Assembly: GCF_945956965.1 (NCBI RefSeq)
Contig: NZ_CAMFJS010000012.1
Coordinates: 1-64,000, forward strand
Direction: 5' to 3'
Origin: an uncultured Roseateles sp.
GTDB taxonomy: Bacteria; Pseudomonadota; Gammaproteobacteria; Burkholderiales; Burkholderiaceae_C
Length of the DNA stretch: 64,000 bases
In this document: piece by piece, positions 17,968-27,183 of the stretch
How positions within the stretch are numbered: the stretch's first letter is position 1
Layout: every line of letters begins with the position of its first letter
The notes under the pieces: model-generated
Seen by the model: only the letters and a program-made list of their open reading frames with translations
Told to the model about the DNA's origin: nothing
Database searches by the model: none
Translations under genes and position numbers: made by a program

Positions 17968-18340
17968 GTGAAGCAAGTCAGACCGCCGCTGGTGCGAGCA
18001 TGGAAACATGGCACTGGAGGAAGGTCCGGACTGCAAAGAGCAGCGTAGCAGCTAACGGCTGTCCGGCGTGAGCCGAGGATTAGAGCAACAGAGACGAGTC
18101 GATCAAACGTGCAGGGCGCAAGCGCTGCGGGACCGGAAGCGCAGCCTCCGGGGTCGGGTGAAACGGGCAATCTCTACGCGCAGCAACACCAAGTAGGCCA
18201 GTATTGATGCGGCTCGCAGAGCTGGCGGGTAGGTGGCACCGAGCCGGGCAGTGATGCTCGGCCAAGAGGAATGGCGGTCACGGAGCTGCGTTCGCAAGAG
18301 CGCGGTTCTGCACAGAATCCGGCCTATCGACTTGCTTCAC
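17968..18340 (+). ncRNA. rnpB: RNase P RNA, class A
   Basis: This is the catalytic RNA that removes 5' leaders from precursor tRNAs. The ends pair perfectly as helix P1: GTGAAGCAAGTC at 17968-17979 with GACTTGCTTCAC at 18329-18340. Conserved blocks are GGAGGAAGGTCCGGACT (about 18016-18032), AGAGCAACAGAGACGA, GGGTGAAACGGGCAATC and ACAGAATCCGGCCTATCGA (18312-18330). The length of about 373 bases fits class A. One conserved A in the P4 strand (GAAAG in other bacteria) is G here, and its partner changes from U to C, so pairing is kept. Confidence 0.96.
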
Positions 18341-18455
18341 TCTTATTCTTGCGATTCGGCTTTTGGAGGCCAGGGTCTGTCGCTGGCATGTCAGCGCCGC
18401 CGCAGCCGCATCGCTACACTGCTGCCTTACTTCTGCCTGGCTTGCCGCCCCCGCT

Positions 18456-19673
18456 ATGAATCCTGATGCCAGTCGTTTGTGGCGCGCCCCGCGCTGGGCC
18501 TTGGCCGTTTTGTTGGCCGCCCTGGGCATGATCGGCCCCTTCTCGATCGATACCTATCTGCCGGCCTTCTCCGGCATCGCCACTGCGCTGGGTGCCACAC
18601 CGGTGCAGATGCAGCAGACCCTGTCGAGCTATTTGCTGGGCTTTGCCCTGATGAATCTGTTCCACGGCGCTTTGTCGGACAGCTTCGGCCGCCGACCGGT
18701 GGTGCTGTGGGGCATGGCGGCGTTCACCTTGGCTTCGGTGGGCTGCGCGCTGTCCACCAGCATCGGCCAGCTGGTGTTCTGGCGCACGGTGCAGGGCATG
18801 TCGGCGGGGGCTGGCATTGTGGTGTCGCGGGCCATCATTCGCGATATGTTTGCGCCCTCGGAAGCGCAGCGGGTCATGTCGCAGGTGACCATCTTCTTCG
18901 GCGTTGCGCCGGCCATCGCGCCCATGATCGGCGGCTTCTTGTTTGTGCACTTCGACTGGCACATGATCTTTTGGTTTTTGGTGCTGATTGGTACGAGCTT
19001 GTTTGTGGCCAACTGGCGCTTGCTGCCGGAGACCTTGCATGCGCAGGCCCGCCAGCCCTTCCACATCGGGCCGCTGATGCGTGAGTACGGCCGCTTGCTC
19101 ACCAGTCGGCGCTTCATGCTGCTGGCGCTGGCCAGTGGCATTCCCTTCAATGGCATGTTCCTCTATGTGCTGGCCGCGCCGGTGTTTGTTGGCGAGCATC
19201 TGGGCCTGGCGCCGACCCAGTTCTTCTGGTTCTTCTGCTTTTCCATCGGCGGCATCATGGGTGGGGCCTGGCTCAGCGGGCGCTTGGCCGGCAAGGTGCG
19301 GCCGCGCCAACAGATCCGCTATGGATTCACCATCATGGGGGTGATGTCCATCATCAACGTGACGCTCAATCTCTTGCTGCCGCCCAGCCCGTTCTGGGCC
19401 TTGCCGGTGATTTCTGCCTTCGCCTTTGGCTGGGCCTTGATGGTGCCGGTGGTGACCTTGCTGGTGCTTGATGAGGTGCCCGAGCGGCGCGGTCTGGCCT
19501 CCAGCCTGCAAGCCTGCATCGGCAGTGCCGCCAATGGCGTGGTGGCTGGCGTGGTGGCGCCGCTGGTGATGCACAGCACGCTGGCGCTGGCGCTAGCCTC
19601 GATGGGTTTGATGTGCATCGGCCTGAGTTCCTGGCAGGTGATCAAGCGGGAAATCAGCGCGGCGCAAGGCTAA
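18456..19673 (+). CDS. Bcr/CflA-type multidrug efflux transporter (MFS)
   Basis: This 405-residue protein has about twelve hydrophobic segments and the drug:H+ antiporter signatures of the major facilitator superfamily. Motif A reads GALSDSFGRRPVVLWG after the second segment. The start MIGPFSIDTYLPAF and the SRAIIRDMFAPSEAQRVMSQ stretch are typical of Bcr/CflA (bicyclomycin/chloramphenicol) exporters. The substrate cannot be told from sequence. The ATG at 18456 is preferred because the upstream 31 codons do not look like transporter sequence. It lies 115 bases after rnpB with no visible terminator between them. Confidence 0.9.
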   Translation: MNPDASRLWRAPRWALAVLLAALGMIGPFSIDTYLPAFSGIATALGATPVQMQQTLSSYLLGFALMNLFHGALSDSFGRRPVVLWGMAAFTLASVGCALSTSIGQLVFWRTVQGMSAGAGIVVSRAIIRDMFAPSEAQRVMSQVTIFFGVAPAIAPMIGGFLFVHFDWHMIFWFLVLIGTSLFVANWRLLPETLHAQARQPFHIGPLMREYGRLLTSRRFMLLALASGIPFNGMFLYVLAAPVFVGEHLGLAPTQFFWFFCFSIGGIMGGAWLSGRLAGKVRPRQQIRYGFTIMGVMSIINVTLNLLLPPSPFWALPVISAFAFGWALMVPVVTLLVLDEVPERRGLASSLQACIGSAANGVVAGVVAPLVMHSTLALALASMGLMCIGLSSWQVIKREISAAQG

Positions 19674-19727
19674 GCCAGGCCCCAGGCCGCCTAAGTTCGC
19701 TCAAGCATTGGCGCAAAACTCCGAAGA

Positions 19728-19759
19728 CTCCAGGGTAGGCCGCATGGTTTGGCCTGGAG
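19728..19759 (+). promoter_or_regulatory. Hairpin that could hide the carbonic anhydrase Shine-Dalgarno
   Basis: CTCCAGG at 19728-19734 pairs with CCTGGAG at 19753-19759. The GGAG of the second arm is the likely ribosome-binding site, six bases before ATG 19766. A competing pairing of GGCC with GGCC inside the loop is possible. Confidence 0.45.
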
Positions 19760-19765
19760 CTTCCA

Positions 19766-20764
19766 ATGCAAGAACAGAGTTACCACGCTTGTGATCAAGG
19801 CGGGGCTGCGCGCCCGTGCCGCACAGTCGCCCGCAGTTTCAAGCCACGCTGGACCCGACTCAGCGCCGCCGCCCTGGCTGCGCTGATGGGGGCCACGCTC
19901 TTGCTGAGCCTGCCACGGGCCGCACGGGCGGAAGAAGAATCGCTGGAGGCCCTGCGCCAGCGCCTGGCCGAGCGCCTGAGCAATAAAGACGGCGCCGGTG
20001 CCTTGAAGGCCAAGCCCAAGGCCGCGCCCAAGAAGGCGGACAGTGCGGAGAAGGGCGAGCATGGTGGCAAGTCCGCCCCCCATGTGCATTGGGGCTATAC
20101 CGGCGAGGGCGCGCCCGACCGCTGGGCCTCTTTGAACCCAGAGTTCGCCACCTGTGGCGTGGGCACACGGCAAAGCCCGATCGACATCCGTGAGGGCATT
20201 CGGGTGGACCTGGAAAAGATCCAGTTCGATTACCGCCCCAGCAATTTCTCGGTGCTGGACAACGGCCACACCGTGCAGGTCAATGTGGCGCCAGGTAACT
20301 CCTTGCAAATCATGGGGCGGCGGTTTGAGTTGCTGCAGTTCCATTTCCATCGCCCCAGCGAAGAGCGCATCAACGGCCGCCAGTTCGATATGGTGGCTCA
20401 TCTGGTGCACAAGGATGCCGAGGGCAAGCTGGGCGTGGTGGCGGTGTTGCTGGAGCGCGGCCGCGATCAGCCGCTGATTCAGACCATTTGGAACAACCTG
20501 CCGCTGGAGAAAAACGAGGCCTTGCCGGCCCAGGTCAGCATTGACCTGAACCAGCTCTTGCCGGAGGACCGCGGCTACTACACCTATATGGGCTCGTTGA
20601 CCACGCCGCCTTGCTCGGAAGGGGTGTTGTGGATGGTGATGCGCCAGCCGGTGCAGCTGTCGATGAACCAGATCAATATCTTCTCGCGCCTGTACCCGAT
20701 GAATGCCAGGCCGATCCAGAGTGGCTCGGGGCGCTTGATCAAGGAATCGTCGGCTGGGAATTGA
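19766..20764 (+). CDS. Alpha-class carbonic anhydrase, periplasmic
   Basis: The enzyme interconverts CO2 and bicarbonate. The 332-residue product has a long N-terminus with a hydrophobic export segment (AALAALMGATLLLSLPRAARA), a Lys/Ala-rich linker (about 60-95) and a full alpha-CA domain. Zinc ligands are His193 and His195 in LQFHFHRPSEE and His212 in MVAHLVHKD. SPIDI, GSLTTPPCSEGVLW and LYPMNARP are conserved. The ATG is preceded by GGAG, which can be sequestered in a hairpin. An earlier cleavage model with a shorter N-terminus is possible. It converges with the hybrid kinase gene 53 bases downstream. Confidence 0.92.
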   Translation: MQEQSYHACDQGGAARPCRTVARSFKPRWTRLSAAALAALMGATLLLSLPRAARAEEESLEALRQRLAERLSNKDGAGALKAKPKAAPKKADSAEKGEHGGKSAPHVHWGYTGEGAPDRWASLNPEFATCGVGTRQSPIDIREGIRVDLEKIQFDYRPSNFSVLDNGHTVQVNVAPGNSLQIMGRRFELLQFHFHRPSEERINGRQFDMVAHLVHKDAEGKLGVVAVLLERGRDQPLIQTIWNNLPLEKNEALPAQVSIDLNQLLPEDRGYYTYMGSLTTPPCSEGVLWMVMRQPVQLSMNQINIFSRLYPMNARPIQSGSGRLIKESSAGN

Positions 20765-20817
20765 AGGGCAGGGCCGCGCAGGGCAGGGCGATTGCTGCAG
20801 CCGGCCCGGCGCAGGCT

Positions 20818-23253
20818 TCAGGGCGCGGGGGATTGGGCTTGCTGCGCTTGCTGTGCCTGGCTGCGCGTCAGCCATAGCTTCAAGGTGGTGAACAACTGCT
20901 CGGCCACCACGGGCTTGGCCACATGGTCATTCATGCCTGCGTCGAGGCAGCGCTGCTTTTCTTCGGCGAAGGCGTTGGCCGTCATGGCCAGGATGGGGAT
21001 GTGGCGGCCCCGTTCGGTCTGGCGGATGGCGCGGGTCGCGTCCAGCCCATCCATCACCGGCATTTGCACATCCATCAAGACCAGGGCGTAGGGCTTGCTT
21101 GGGTTGCTCAGCATGTCCAGTGCGGCTTGGCCGTCGCCCGCCACATCGACTTGAATGCCGGCACTGCCGAGCAAGGCGATGGCGACCTCTTGGTTGACCG
21201 CATTGTCTTCGGCCAATAGCACCAGGCTGCCGCGGAACGGCGCCAGCGCGTCACGCGCGGCATGCTTGTTGACGGAGGCGCTTCGGCCCGCAGTGACCGT
21301 CGTGGCGAGGCCTTGCAAAAGATCGAAGCTGGGTTCTTGCTGCTGTGTAGATGCTGGGGACATATCGCTTTGCTCGAGTTGCAACTCTAGCCAGAAAGTG
21401 CTGCCCTGGCCGGGCTGGCTGTTAACGCCGACTTCGCCGCCCATGGCGTGGGCCAGGCGGCGGCAAATGGCCAGGCCCAGGCCGGTGCCGCCATAGCGGC
21501 GGGTGGTGGAGCTGTCCGCCTGCTCAAAGTCCTGGAACAGGCGGTCGCAGGCGTCGGCGGCGATGCCGATGCCGCTGTCTTCCACCTCAAAGCGCACCGT
21601 CAGGCGCCGACCCTGGGTGGATAGCAGCTGGGCGCTGATCTTGACAAAGCCACTGTCGGTGAATTTGATCGCGTTGCCGGCGAAGTTGAGCAAGATCTCG
21701 GCAATGCGCTGCGAGTCGCCCAGCAAGGCCTGCTGGCGCAGCGCCTCGGCCAGCTCCACCTGCAGCGGCAGGCCTTTTTCAGCGGCGCGCTGGGTGAGCA
21801 TGCTGACCACGCTGTCGAGCACCTGGCTGACCTTGAACTCGCTGTGCAGGAGTTGCAGCTTCCCGGCTTCAATTTTCGACAGGTCCAGGACGTTGTTGAT
21901 CACCCCGAGCAGATGCTCGGCCGCGTCCGCCACTTTTTGCAGCCGGTCTTGCTGCTTGGGTTCCGTGGCTTCGCTCTGGACCAGATAGGTCAAGCCAATG
22001 ATGGCGTTCATGGGGGTGCGGATTTCATGGCTCATATTGGCCAGGAACGCACTCTTGGCCAGGCTGGCGGCTTGTGCGGCTTGGCTGGCCTCGGCCAACT
22101 CGGCGGTGCGGGCTTCCACCAGCTCTTCCAGATGATGGCGGTAGCGCATCAGCTCCAGCGCATCGCGTCGCTGGGCGGAGATATCGGTCAGAAAGCCGTG
22201 CCACAACACGCCGCTGGCCTCGGTGTTGTTGGCCGTGCTGGTCTCATCCGGGATCTGCGCTTGGGCGATGGCGTTGCCGTAGAGCCAGCGCTCCGAGCCG
22301 TCCTTGTTGTAGGTGCGGAACTCCAGCTGCCACGGGGTGAGGGCGCGCGCCGATTGCAGCAGGCTGTCGCGCACGGTTTGGCGGTCACTGGCGTGGATGC
22401 CCTCAAACCAGCGCTCAGCGTCCAGGCTCAATTCGGCTGAACTGAGGTGGAAAAAGTCTTTCACCGCCTCGCTGACATAGGCGAATGAGAACTCGCCCCG
22501 CGCATCGAGGCGCAGCTGGAACACCACGCCCGGCACGGTTTCCGCCATGCCGCGTAGGCGTTCGATCAGGGCGCGCTGTGCGCCAAATTGCTCTTGCAGC
22601 GCATCGCGCATATGTTCCAGGTGCTGGCCCAGTTGGCCGATCTCGTCGCTGCGGCCGGTGTTTTCGAGCCTGGCCTGAAAGCGGCCTTCCGCCAAGTCGT
22701 TGGCGAAGGCGCCCAAGCCGTGCAAGGGTCTGATCAGGCGTCGATTGAGCAAGAACAGAATCAAGGCCAGGGAGACCAGCAATTGCCCGCCCACGGTGGC
22801 GCCGTACAGCCAGCGCTGGCGGGACAGGGCGGCCTTGCTGAGCGAGTCGTCCAGTTGAATGCGGATGCGGCCGATGTGGGCGCCGTTGCGGATGATGTCC
22901 CGCTCTCCCGTGATCAGCTGGCCTTGCTGGCGCGAGGGGTCGCTGACGTCCACAAAGCTGCTGTCCTGCGAGTGGTCGCTGATCTGCACCAGGACCACAT
23001 CGGGAGATTTCATGATGGCTTGCACCACCTCTTGTGCCGCCACGGTGTCGAGGTTCCACAGCAATTCGGGCAGGCTGCTGGCCAGCACATCCAGCTTGGC
23101 TTCAAGCTCGCTTTGTTGATTGCTGACGCTGACCTGCGATTCCCGCCACCCCACCAACAAGCCACCCACGACTACCGCAGGCAGCAAGAGTCCGACGCTG
23201 GCGCCCAGCACGAGCGCGAAAAACAGCGAGGAAGAGGATTTGTTACTGCTCAA
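20818..23253 (-). CDS. Hybrid sensor histidine kinase with receiver domain
   Basis: This 811-residue membrane kinase runs as follows: N-terminal membrane segment, periplasmic sensor (about 35-165), second membrane segment ([18 protein letters not shown]), HAMP region, PAS domain (about 240-360), HisKA, HATPase and C-terminal receiver. The phosphorylated His409 is in [16 protein letters not shown]. The ATP site shows [12 protein letters not shown] and GTGLGLAI. The receiver Asp728 is in [13 protein letters not shown]. No separate response regulator or histidine phosphotransfer protein is encoded next to it, so its output partner lies elsewhere. Confidence 0.93.
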   Translation of the reverse strand: MSSNKSSSSLFFALVLGASVGLLLPAVVVGGLLVGWRESQVSVSNQQSELEAKLDVLASSLPELLWNLDTVAAQEVVQAIMKSPDVVLVQISDHSQDSSFVDVSDPSRQQGQLITGERDIIRNGAHIGRIRIQLDDSLSKAALSRQRWLYGATVGGQLLVSLALILFLLNRRLIRPLHGLGAFANDLAEGRFQARLENTGRSDEIGQLGQHLEHMRDALQEQFGAQRALIERLRGMAETVPGVVFQLRLDARGEFSFAYVSEAVKDFFHLSSAELSLDAERWFEGIHASDRQTVRDSLLQSARALTPWQLEFRTYNKDGSERWLYGNAIAQAQIPDETSTANNTEASGVLWHGFLTDISAQRRDALELMRYRHHLEELVEARTAELAEASQAAQAASLAKSAFLANMSHEIRTPMNAIIGLTYLVQSEATEPKQQDRLQKVADAAEHLLGVINNVLDLSKIEAGKLQLLHSEFKVSQVLDSVVSMLTQRAAEKGLPLQVELAEALRQQALLGDSQRIAEILLNFAGNAIKFTDSGFVKISAQLLSTQGRRLTVRFEVEDSGIGIAADACDRLFQDFEQADSSTTRRYGGTGLGLAICRRLAHAMGGEVGVNSQPGQGSTFWLELQLEQSDMSPASTQQQEPSFDLLQGLATTVTAGRSASVNKHAARDALAPFRGSLVLLAEDNAVNQEVAIALLGSAGIQVDVAGDGQAALDMLSNPSKPYALVLMDVQMPVMDGLDATRAIRQTERGRHIPILAMTANAFAEEKQRCLDAGMNDHVAKPVVAEQLFTTLKLWLTRSQAQQAQQAQSPAP

Positions 23254-23596
23254 AAAAGCCTCATGGTTGTCATCTTGCTCGCGTCGCGGGCGGCCTGGCT
23301 GCTTGTGGCTTGCCGGGTGCTCGCAGCCATTTTGCAGTGTGCGGCAGGCTGCCGGCGACTTTGCTTACGGAGATTTCCCTGGCGCCTCTTGACGGGCTTG
23401 GTGCACTCTGCCTGATGTTCGGCGGCTTGGGATCAGTCTATCGCCGAATTAGGGGGGTAGGGCCCCACTAGTTAAGTTCATCTTCCACTTGCAGACAGTT
23501 TTGCAAGTCCTTATTTTTGAACGAATTTTGTTTTAAAAAACTTCTCAGCAAGCTGTTCTAAGTGCTTGATTTCATTGGAAGTTTTTACGAATTGCC
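23254..23596. other. AT-richer intergenic region upstream of the dcw cluster
   Basis: About 340 bases without a gene separate the divergent kinase gene from the dcw promoter. The part from about 23480 to 23595 is clearly richer in A and T than the rest of the window. It includes a small inverted repeat, ACTTGCA/TGCAAGT at 23487-23508, followed by CCTTATTTTTG. Confidence 0.5.
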
Positions 23597-23625
23597 TTGA
23601 CCTGCCAAAGTTCGGTCAGTAAAGT
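23597..23625 (+). promoter_or_regulatory. Predicted promoter of the dcw cluster (PmraZ)
   Basis: TTGACC at 23597-23602 and TAAAGT at 23620-23625 form a sigma-70-type pair with a 17-base spacer. They stand directly before four MraZ-type boxes and about 40 bases ahead of the mraZ start. The position matches the main dcw promoter known upstream of mraZ in other proteobacteria. Confidence 0.6.
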
Positions 23626-23658
23626 GGTGAAAAGTGTACTTTGGTGGGTCGCCGTGGC
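23624..23658 (+). promoter_or_regulatory. MraZ operator: four GTGGN boxes at 10-bp spacing
   Basis: GTGGT (23624), GTGTA (23634), GTGGG (23644) and GTGGC (23654) repeat exactly every 10 bases with 5-base spacers. MraZ is known to bind tandem TGGG-type repeats of this spacing in its own promoter and repress the dcw cluster. The first box overlaps the predicted -10 element. Confidence 0.75.
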
Positions 23659-23665
23659 GAATTTT

Positions 23666-24094
23666 GTGTTTCAGGGGGCTTCGTCCTTGGCAATGGATGC
23701 CAAGGGGCGCTTTGCCGTCCCAACACGCCATCGCGAAGTCTTGCAAGCGCTGTGCGCCGGCCAGATGACCGTGACCCGCCACCCGGAAGGTTGCCTGATG
23801 GTCTTCCCGCGCCCGGCCTGGGAAAACTTCCGTGACCGCATCGCCGCGCTGCCCATGTCGGCTGCCGGTTGGAAGCGGGTGTTTCTGGGTAATGCCATGG
23901 ATGTGGAGATCGACAGCGCAGCGCGTGTGTTGATTTCGCCCGAGTTGCGCGCGGCCGCCGGTATCACCCGCGACGTGATGCTGCTGGGCATGGGCAGCCA
24001 CTTCGAACTCTGGGATGCCGCCGCCCACGCCCAACATGAAGCCGCAGTCATGCAGTCAGAGCTGCCCGACGCTCTCAAGGATTTCAGCTTCTGA
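23666..24094 (+). CDS. mraZ: Transcriptional regulator MraZ
   Basis: MraZ is a ring-forming DNA-binding protein with two AbrB-like halves that represses its own operon. From GTG 23666 it is 142 residues and begins [23 protein letters not shown], aligning with the usual MFRGAxxxxLDxKGR start. The frame is open 23 codons earlier, but those overlap the operator. The second half carries the matching DxxGRxxL-type repeat in degenerate form ([15 protein letters not shown]). It is the first gene of the dcw cluster and is joined to rsmH by a TGATG overlap. Confidence 0.93.
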   Translation: MFQGASSLAMDAKGRFAVPTRHREVLQALCAGQMTVTRHPEGCLMVFPRPAWENFRDRIAALPMSAAGWKRVFLGNAMDVEIDSAARVLISPELRAAAGITRDVMLLGMGSHFELWDAAAHAQHEAAVMQSELPDALKDFSF

Positions 24095-25080
24095 TGGATA
24101 CCAGCCCCGCCCAGTTCTCCCATACCACCGTGCTTTTGCACGAAACCGTGGATGGTGTGTTGACCGACCCCGATGGCATCTATGTGGATGGCACCTTTGG
24201 GCGCGGCGGTCACTCGCGTTTGCTGCTGTCCAAATTGTCGGAGCGCGGCCGCCTGATCGCCATCGACCGCGATCTGGAGGCGATTGCCGCGGCCACCGAG
24301 GGCGAGTCGCGCATCACCGATCCGCGCTTTTCCATCATCCATTCCGGCTTTGCCGATATGCGTGCCCAGTTGGCGGCCCGCGGTGTCGAGCAAGTGCAGG
24401 GCGTGCTGCTGGACCTGGGCATTTCCAGTCCGCAGATTGACAACCCTGAGCGCGGGTTCAGCTTCCGTTTCGACGGTCCGCTGGACATGCGTATGGACAC
24501 AAGCCGCGGTGAAAGCGCTGCGGAATTCCTGGCCCGCGCCGATGAGCGCCAGATTGCGGAGGTCATACGCGACTATGGGGAAGAACGGTTTGCTGTTCAG
24601 ATTGCAAAGGCGCTTGTTGCTCGCCGGACAAGCGGGAGTCCCGTTAGAAGCACCAATGAGCTGTCCGAGGTCGTGGCTCGTGCGGTCAAGACCCGGGAAG
24701 CGGGACAGAACCCCGCCACGCGCACCTTTCAAGCTCTTCGGATTCACGTCAACGGCGAACTGGAAGAACTGAAGCAAGGTCTCGAGTCCACTCTGGCCCT
24801 GCTGGCGCCGGGTGGCCGCATGGCCATCATCAGCTTCCACTCGCTGGAAGACCGCATCGTCAAGACCTTCATCGGCGGCCACAGCAAAGATGTGGTTGAC
24901 CGCCGCGCCTTGTTTGCCGCGCCCAAGCCCTTGCCCTTGACGGCGCTGGGGCGCATCAAGCCGTCTGAGGCTGAAGTGGCGGCGAATCCCCGCGCGCGCT
25001 CTGCAGTCTTGCGGGTGGCTGAGCGCACCGACGCGCCTTTGGCCGTCGAGCATCACAAAAAGCGCCGCCGGAGCGAATAA
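24094..25080 (+). CDS. rsmH: 16S rRNA (cytosine-1402-N4) methyltransferase
   Basis: RsmH (MraW) methylates C1402 of 16S rRNA in the ribosomal P site. The 328-residue protein starts with [14 protein letters not shown]. It shows the AdoMet loop [13 protein letters not shown], the family motif [19 protein letters not shown], and the C-terminal [17 protein letters not shown] and [12 protein letters not shown]. It sits between mraZ and ftsL as usual. A stretch of about 24570-24780 uses noticeably more A/T-ending codons than its surroundings, although the protein motifs there are intact. Confidence 0.96.
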   Translation: MDTSPAQFSHTTVLLHETVDGVLTDPDGIYVDGTFGRGGHSRLLLSKLSERGRLIAIDRDLEAIAAATEGESRITDPRFSIIHSGFADMRAQLAARGVEQVQGVLLDLGISSPQIDNPERGFSFRFDGPLDMRMDTSRGESAAEFLARADERQIAEVIRDYGEERFAVQIAKALVARRTSGSPVRSTNELSEVVARAVKTREAGQNPATRTFQALRIHVNGELEELKQGLESTLALLAPGGRMAIISFHSLEDRIVKTFIGGHSKDVVDRRALFAAPKPLPLTALGRIKPSEAEVAANPRARSAVLRVAERTDAPLAVEHHKKRRRSE

Positions 25081-25083
25081 GCC

Positions 25084-25377
25084 ATGGGGCGCTGGAACCT
25101 CATTCTCCTGTTGGCCGTGCTCTTCAGTGGCACGGCCCTGGTGCGCAGCGCCTACGACGCCCGCCTCTTGTTCACCGAGTTGGACCGCGCGCAGGCCGAA
25201 GGCCGCCGCCTGGAAGCCGATGGCCAGCGCCTGCAAGCCGAGCGCCATGCCCAGGCCACCAATCTGCGGGTTGAGCAAGTCGCTCGCGAGCGCCTGCGCA
25301 TGCATGCCATCACGCCGGCCCTGAGCCAGGAGTTGGACACCCCGCCCCCCGCCGCCAAGCCAGGAGCCAGCCAATGA
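25084..25377 (+). CDS. ftsL: Cell division protein FtsL
   Basis: FtsL is a small bitopic division protein that forms a complex with FtsB and FtsQ. The 97 residues have one N-terminal membrane segment (LILLLAVLFSGTALVRSA) and a leucine/glutamate/arginine-rich coiled coil (about 30-75) typical of FtsL. Sequence similarity in this family is low, so the call rests on topology and on position between rsmH and ftsI. Its stop overlaps the ftsI start (ATGA at 25374-25377). Confidence 0.88.
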   Translation: MGRWNLILLLAVLFSGTALVRSAYDARLLFTELDRAQAEGRRLEADGQRLQAERHAQATNLRVEQVARERLRMHAITPALSQELDTPPPAAKPGASQ

Positions 25378-27176
25378 AGCTGCCCGGCGCCAAGCGCAAG
25401 GCCGAGGCGGGCGCACGTTCGCTCAGCACCCGCAGCGTCAACTACTCCACCAGCCCCTTGCTCGCGTCCAAGACGCCGGCTTGGCGTTCGCGCTTTCTGG
25501 TGGCCTTGGTGGGTTTGGCTTTCACTGGTTTGCTGGGTCGCGCCCTGTATGTGCAGGTGATTGCGACCGAGTTCTATCAAAAGCAAGGCGAGGCCCGCTA
25601 CGCCCACACGGTGGAACTGCCGGCCAGCCGTGGCCGCATCATCGACCGCAGTGGCCAGGTGCTGGCGGCCAGTGTGGCCGTGCCTTCCTTCTGGGCGATT
25701 CCCAAAGAGGTCGATGCCGACCCCGAGAAGCGCCGCGCCCTGGCCAAGATTCTGGGTTGGTCTAACGCCGAGATGGAGCGCAAGCTCGACCCCGCCACCA
25801 AATTCGTCTGGCTGCGTCGCCAGGCCGACGATCAAACCGCCGAAGCGATCAAGGCCTTGGGCCTGAAGGGCGTGTTCGCCGACCGCGAATACAAGCGCAA
25901 ATATCCGGAAGGCGAGGCCGCCGCCCATGTGGTTGGCTTCACCAATATCGAAGAGCGCGGTCAAGAAGGCATTGAGCTGGCCTTCCAGAAAGACCTGCAG
26001 GGCCGCGACGGTTCGCGCTCGGTCGTGCGCGACCGCCTGGGTCGTGTGGTGGAAGACATTGGCGACCGCATCCCGGCCATGAATGGCCGTGACATTGATT
26101 TGTCGCTGGACTCCAAGGTGCAGTTCTTCGCCTACCAGCGCATCCGTGATGCGGTGGCCGAGAACAAGGCCAAGGCCGGCTCGGTGGTGGTGCTGGACGT
26201 GCAAACCGGCGAGGTGCTGGCCCTGGCCAACTTCCCCAGCTATGACCCCGGCGAGCGCAAGAACCTGAGCGGCGCCCAACTGCGCAACCGTGCGCTGACG
26301 GACATTTTCGAACCCGGCTCGACCATGAAGCCCTTCATCGCCGCACAGGCGCTGGAGACCGGTCGCGTCAAGCCCGAGACGGTGTTGTCAACCTCCAAAG
26401 GCAGCGTCAATATCAGCGGCTGGTCGCCCACCGATGCTCACCCGCATGGCGATTTGAGCGTTGAGCAAATCATCCAGAAGTCCAGCAATATCGGCGTGGT
26501 CAAGCTGGCCATGATGATGCCGCCGCGCGAGCAGCATGAGCTCTTCACCGCCATCGGCCTGGGTCAGCGCCCGCAACTCAATTTCCCGGGCGCCATCACC
26601 GGCAAGCTGCGCCCCTACAAGAGCTGGCGCCCGATCGAGCAGGCCACCATGGCCTATGGCTATGGCCTCTCGGCCTCGCTATTCCAGCTGGCGCATGCCT
26701 ACACCATCTTCGCGCGCGACGGCGAGATCATTCCCGTCACCATGATGCACAAGCCCGGTGGCGAGCCGGTGGCGGGCATCAAGGTGTTCTCGCCTAAGAC
26801 GGCGGCGCAGGTGCGCCATATGCTGGAGATGGCCGCCGCCCCCGGCGGCACCGCGCCCATGGCCATGGCCAGCGGCTACAGCGTGGGCGGCAAGTCCGGC
26901 ACGGCGCACAAGCAAGAAGGCAAGGGCTACGCGGGCAATAAATATCGCAGCTGGTTTGTGGGCATTGCGCCCATCAGCAAGCCCCGCATCGTGGTCGCGG
27001 TGATGGTGGACGAGCCCAGCAACGGCGTCTATTTCGGCGGCGCGGTGGCCGGCCCGGTGTTCAGCCAGGTGGTGTCGCAAAGCCTGCGCCTGATGGGTGT
27101 GCCGCCCGATCTGGAAGTCAAACCGCAGATCGTGGCCAAGCAGCAGGCGACGGCCGCGGTTGAAGAAAGTTTCTAA
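25374..27176 (+). CDS. ftsI: Septal peptidoglycan transpeptidase (PBP3)
   Basis: FtsI cross-links peptidoglycan at the division site. The 600-residue protein has one N-terminal membrane segment (FLVALVGLAFTGLLGRALYVQV), the dimerisation domain with RGRIIDRSGQVLA, and a transpeptidase domain. The catalytic Ser316 is in EPGSTMKPF, the second motif is KSSNIG and the third is GGKSGTAHK. Length and motifs are standard for class B PBPs. It is translationally coupled to ftsL and followed by murE after seven bases. Confidence 0.96.
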   Translation: MKLPGAKRKAEAGARSLSTRSVNYSTSPLLASKTPAWRSRFLVALVGLAFTGLLGRALYVQVIATEFYQKQGEARYAHTVELPASRGRIIDRSGQVLAASVAVPSFWAIPKEVDADPEKRRALAKILGWSNAEMERKLDPATKFVWLRRQADDQTAEAIKALGLKGVFADREYKRKYPEGEAAAHVVGFTNIEERGQEGIELAFQKDLQGRDGSRSVVRDRLGRVVEDIGDRIPAMNGRDIDLSLDSKVQFFAYQRIRDAVAENKAKAGSVVVLDVQTGEVLALANFPSYDPGERKNLSGAQLRNRALTDIFEPGSTMKPFIAAQALETGRVKPETVLSTSKGSVNISGWSPTDAHPHGDLSVEQIIQKSSNIGVVKLAMMMPPREQHELFTAIGLGQRPQLNFPGAITGKLRPYKSWRPIEQATMAYGYGLSASLFQLAHAYTIFARDGEIIPVTMMHKPGGEPVAGIKVFSPKTAAQVRHMLEMAAAPGGTAPMAMASGYSVGGKSGTAHKQEGKGYAGNKYRSWFVGIAPISKPRIVVAVMVDEPSNGVYFGGAVAGPVFSQVVSQSLRLMGVPPDLEVKPQIVAKQQATAAVEESF

Positions 27177-27183
27177 GAACATC

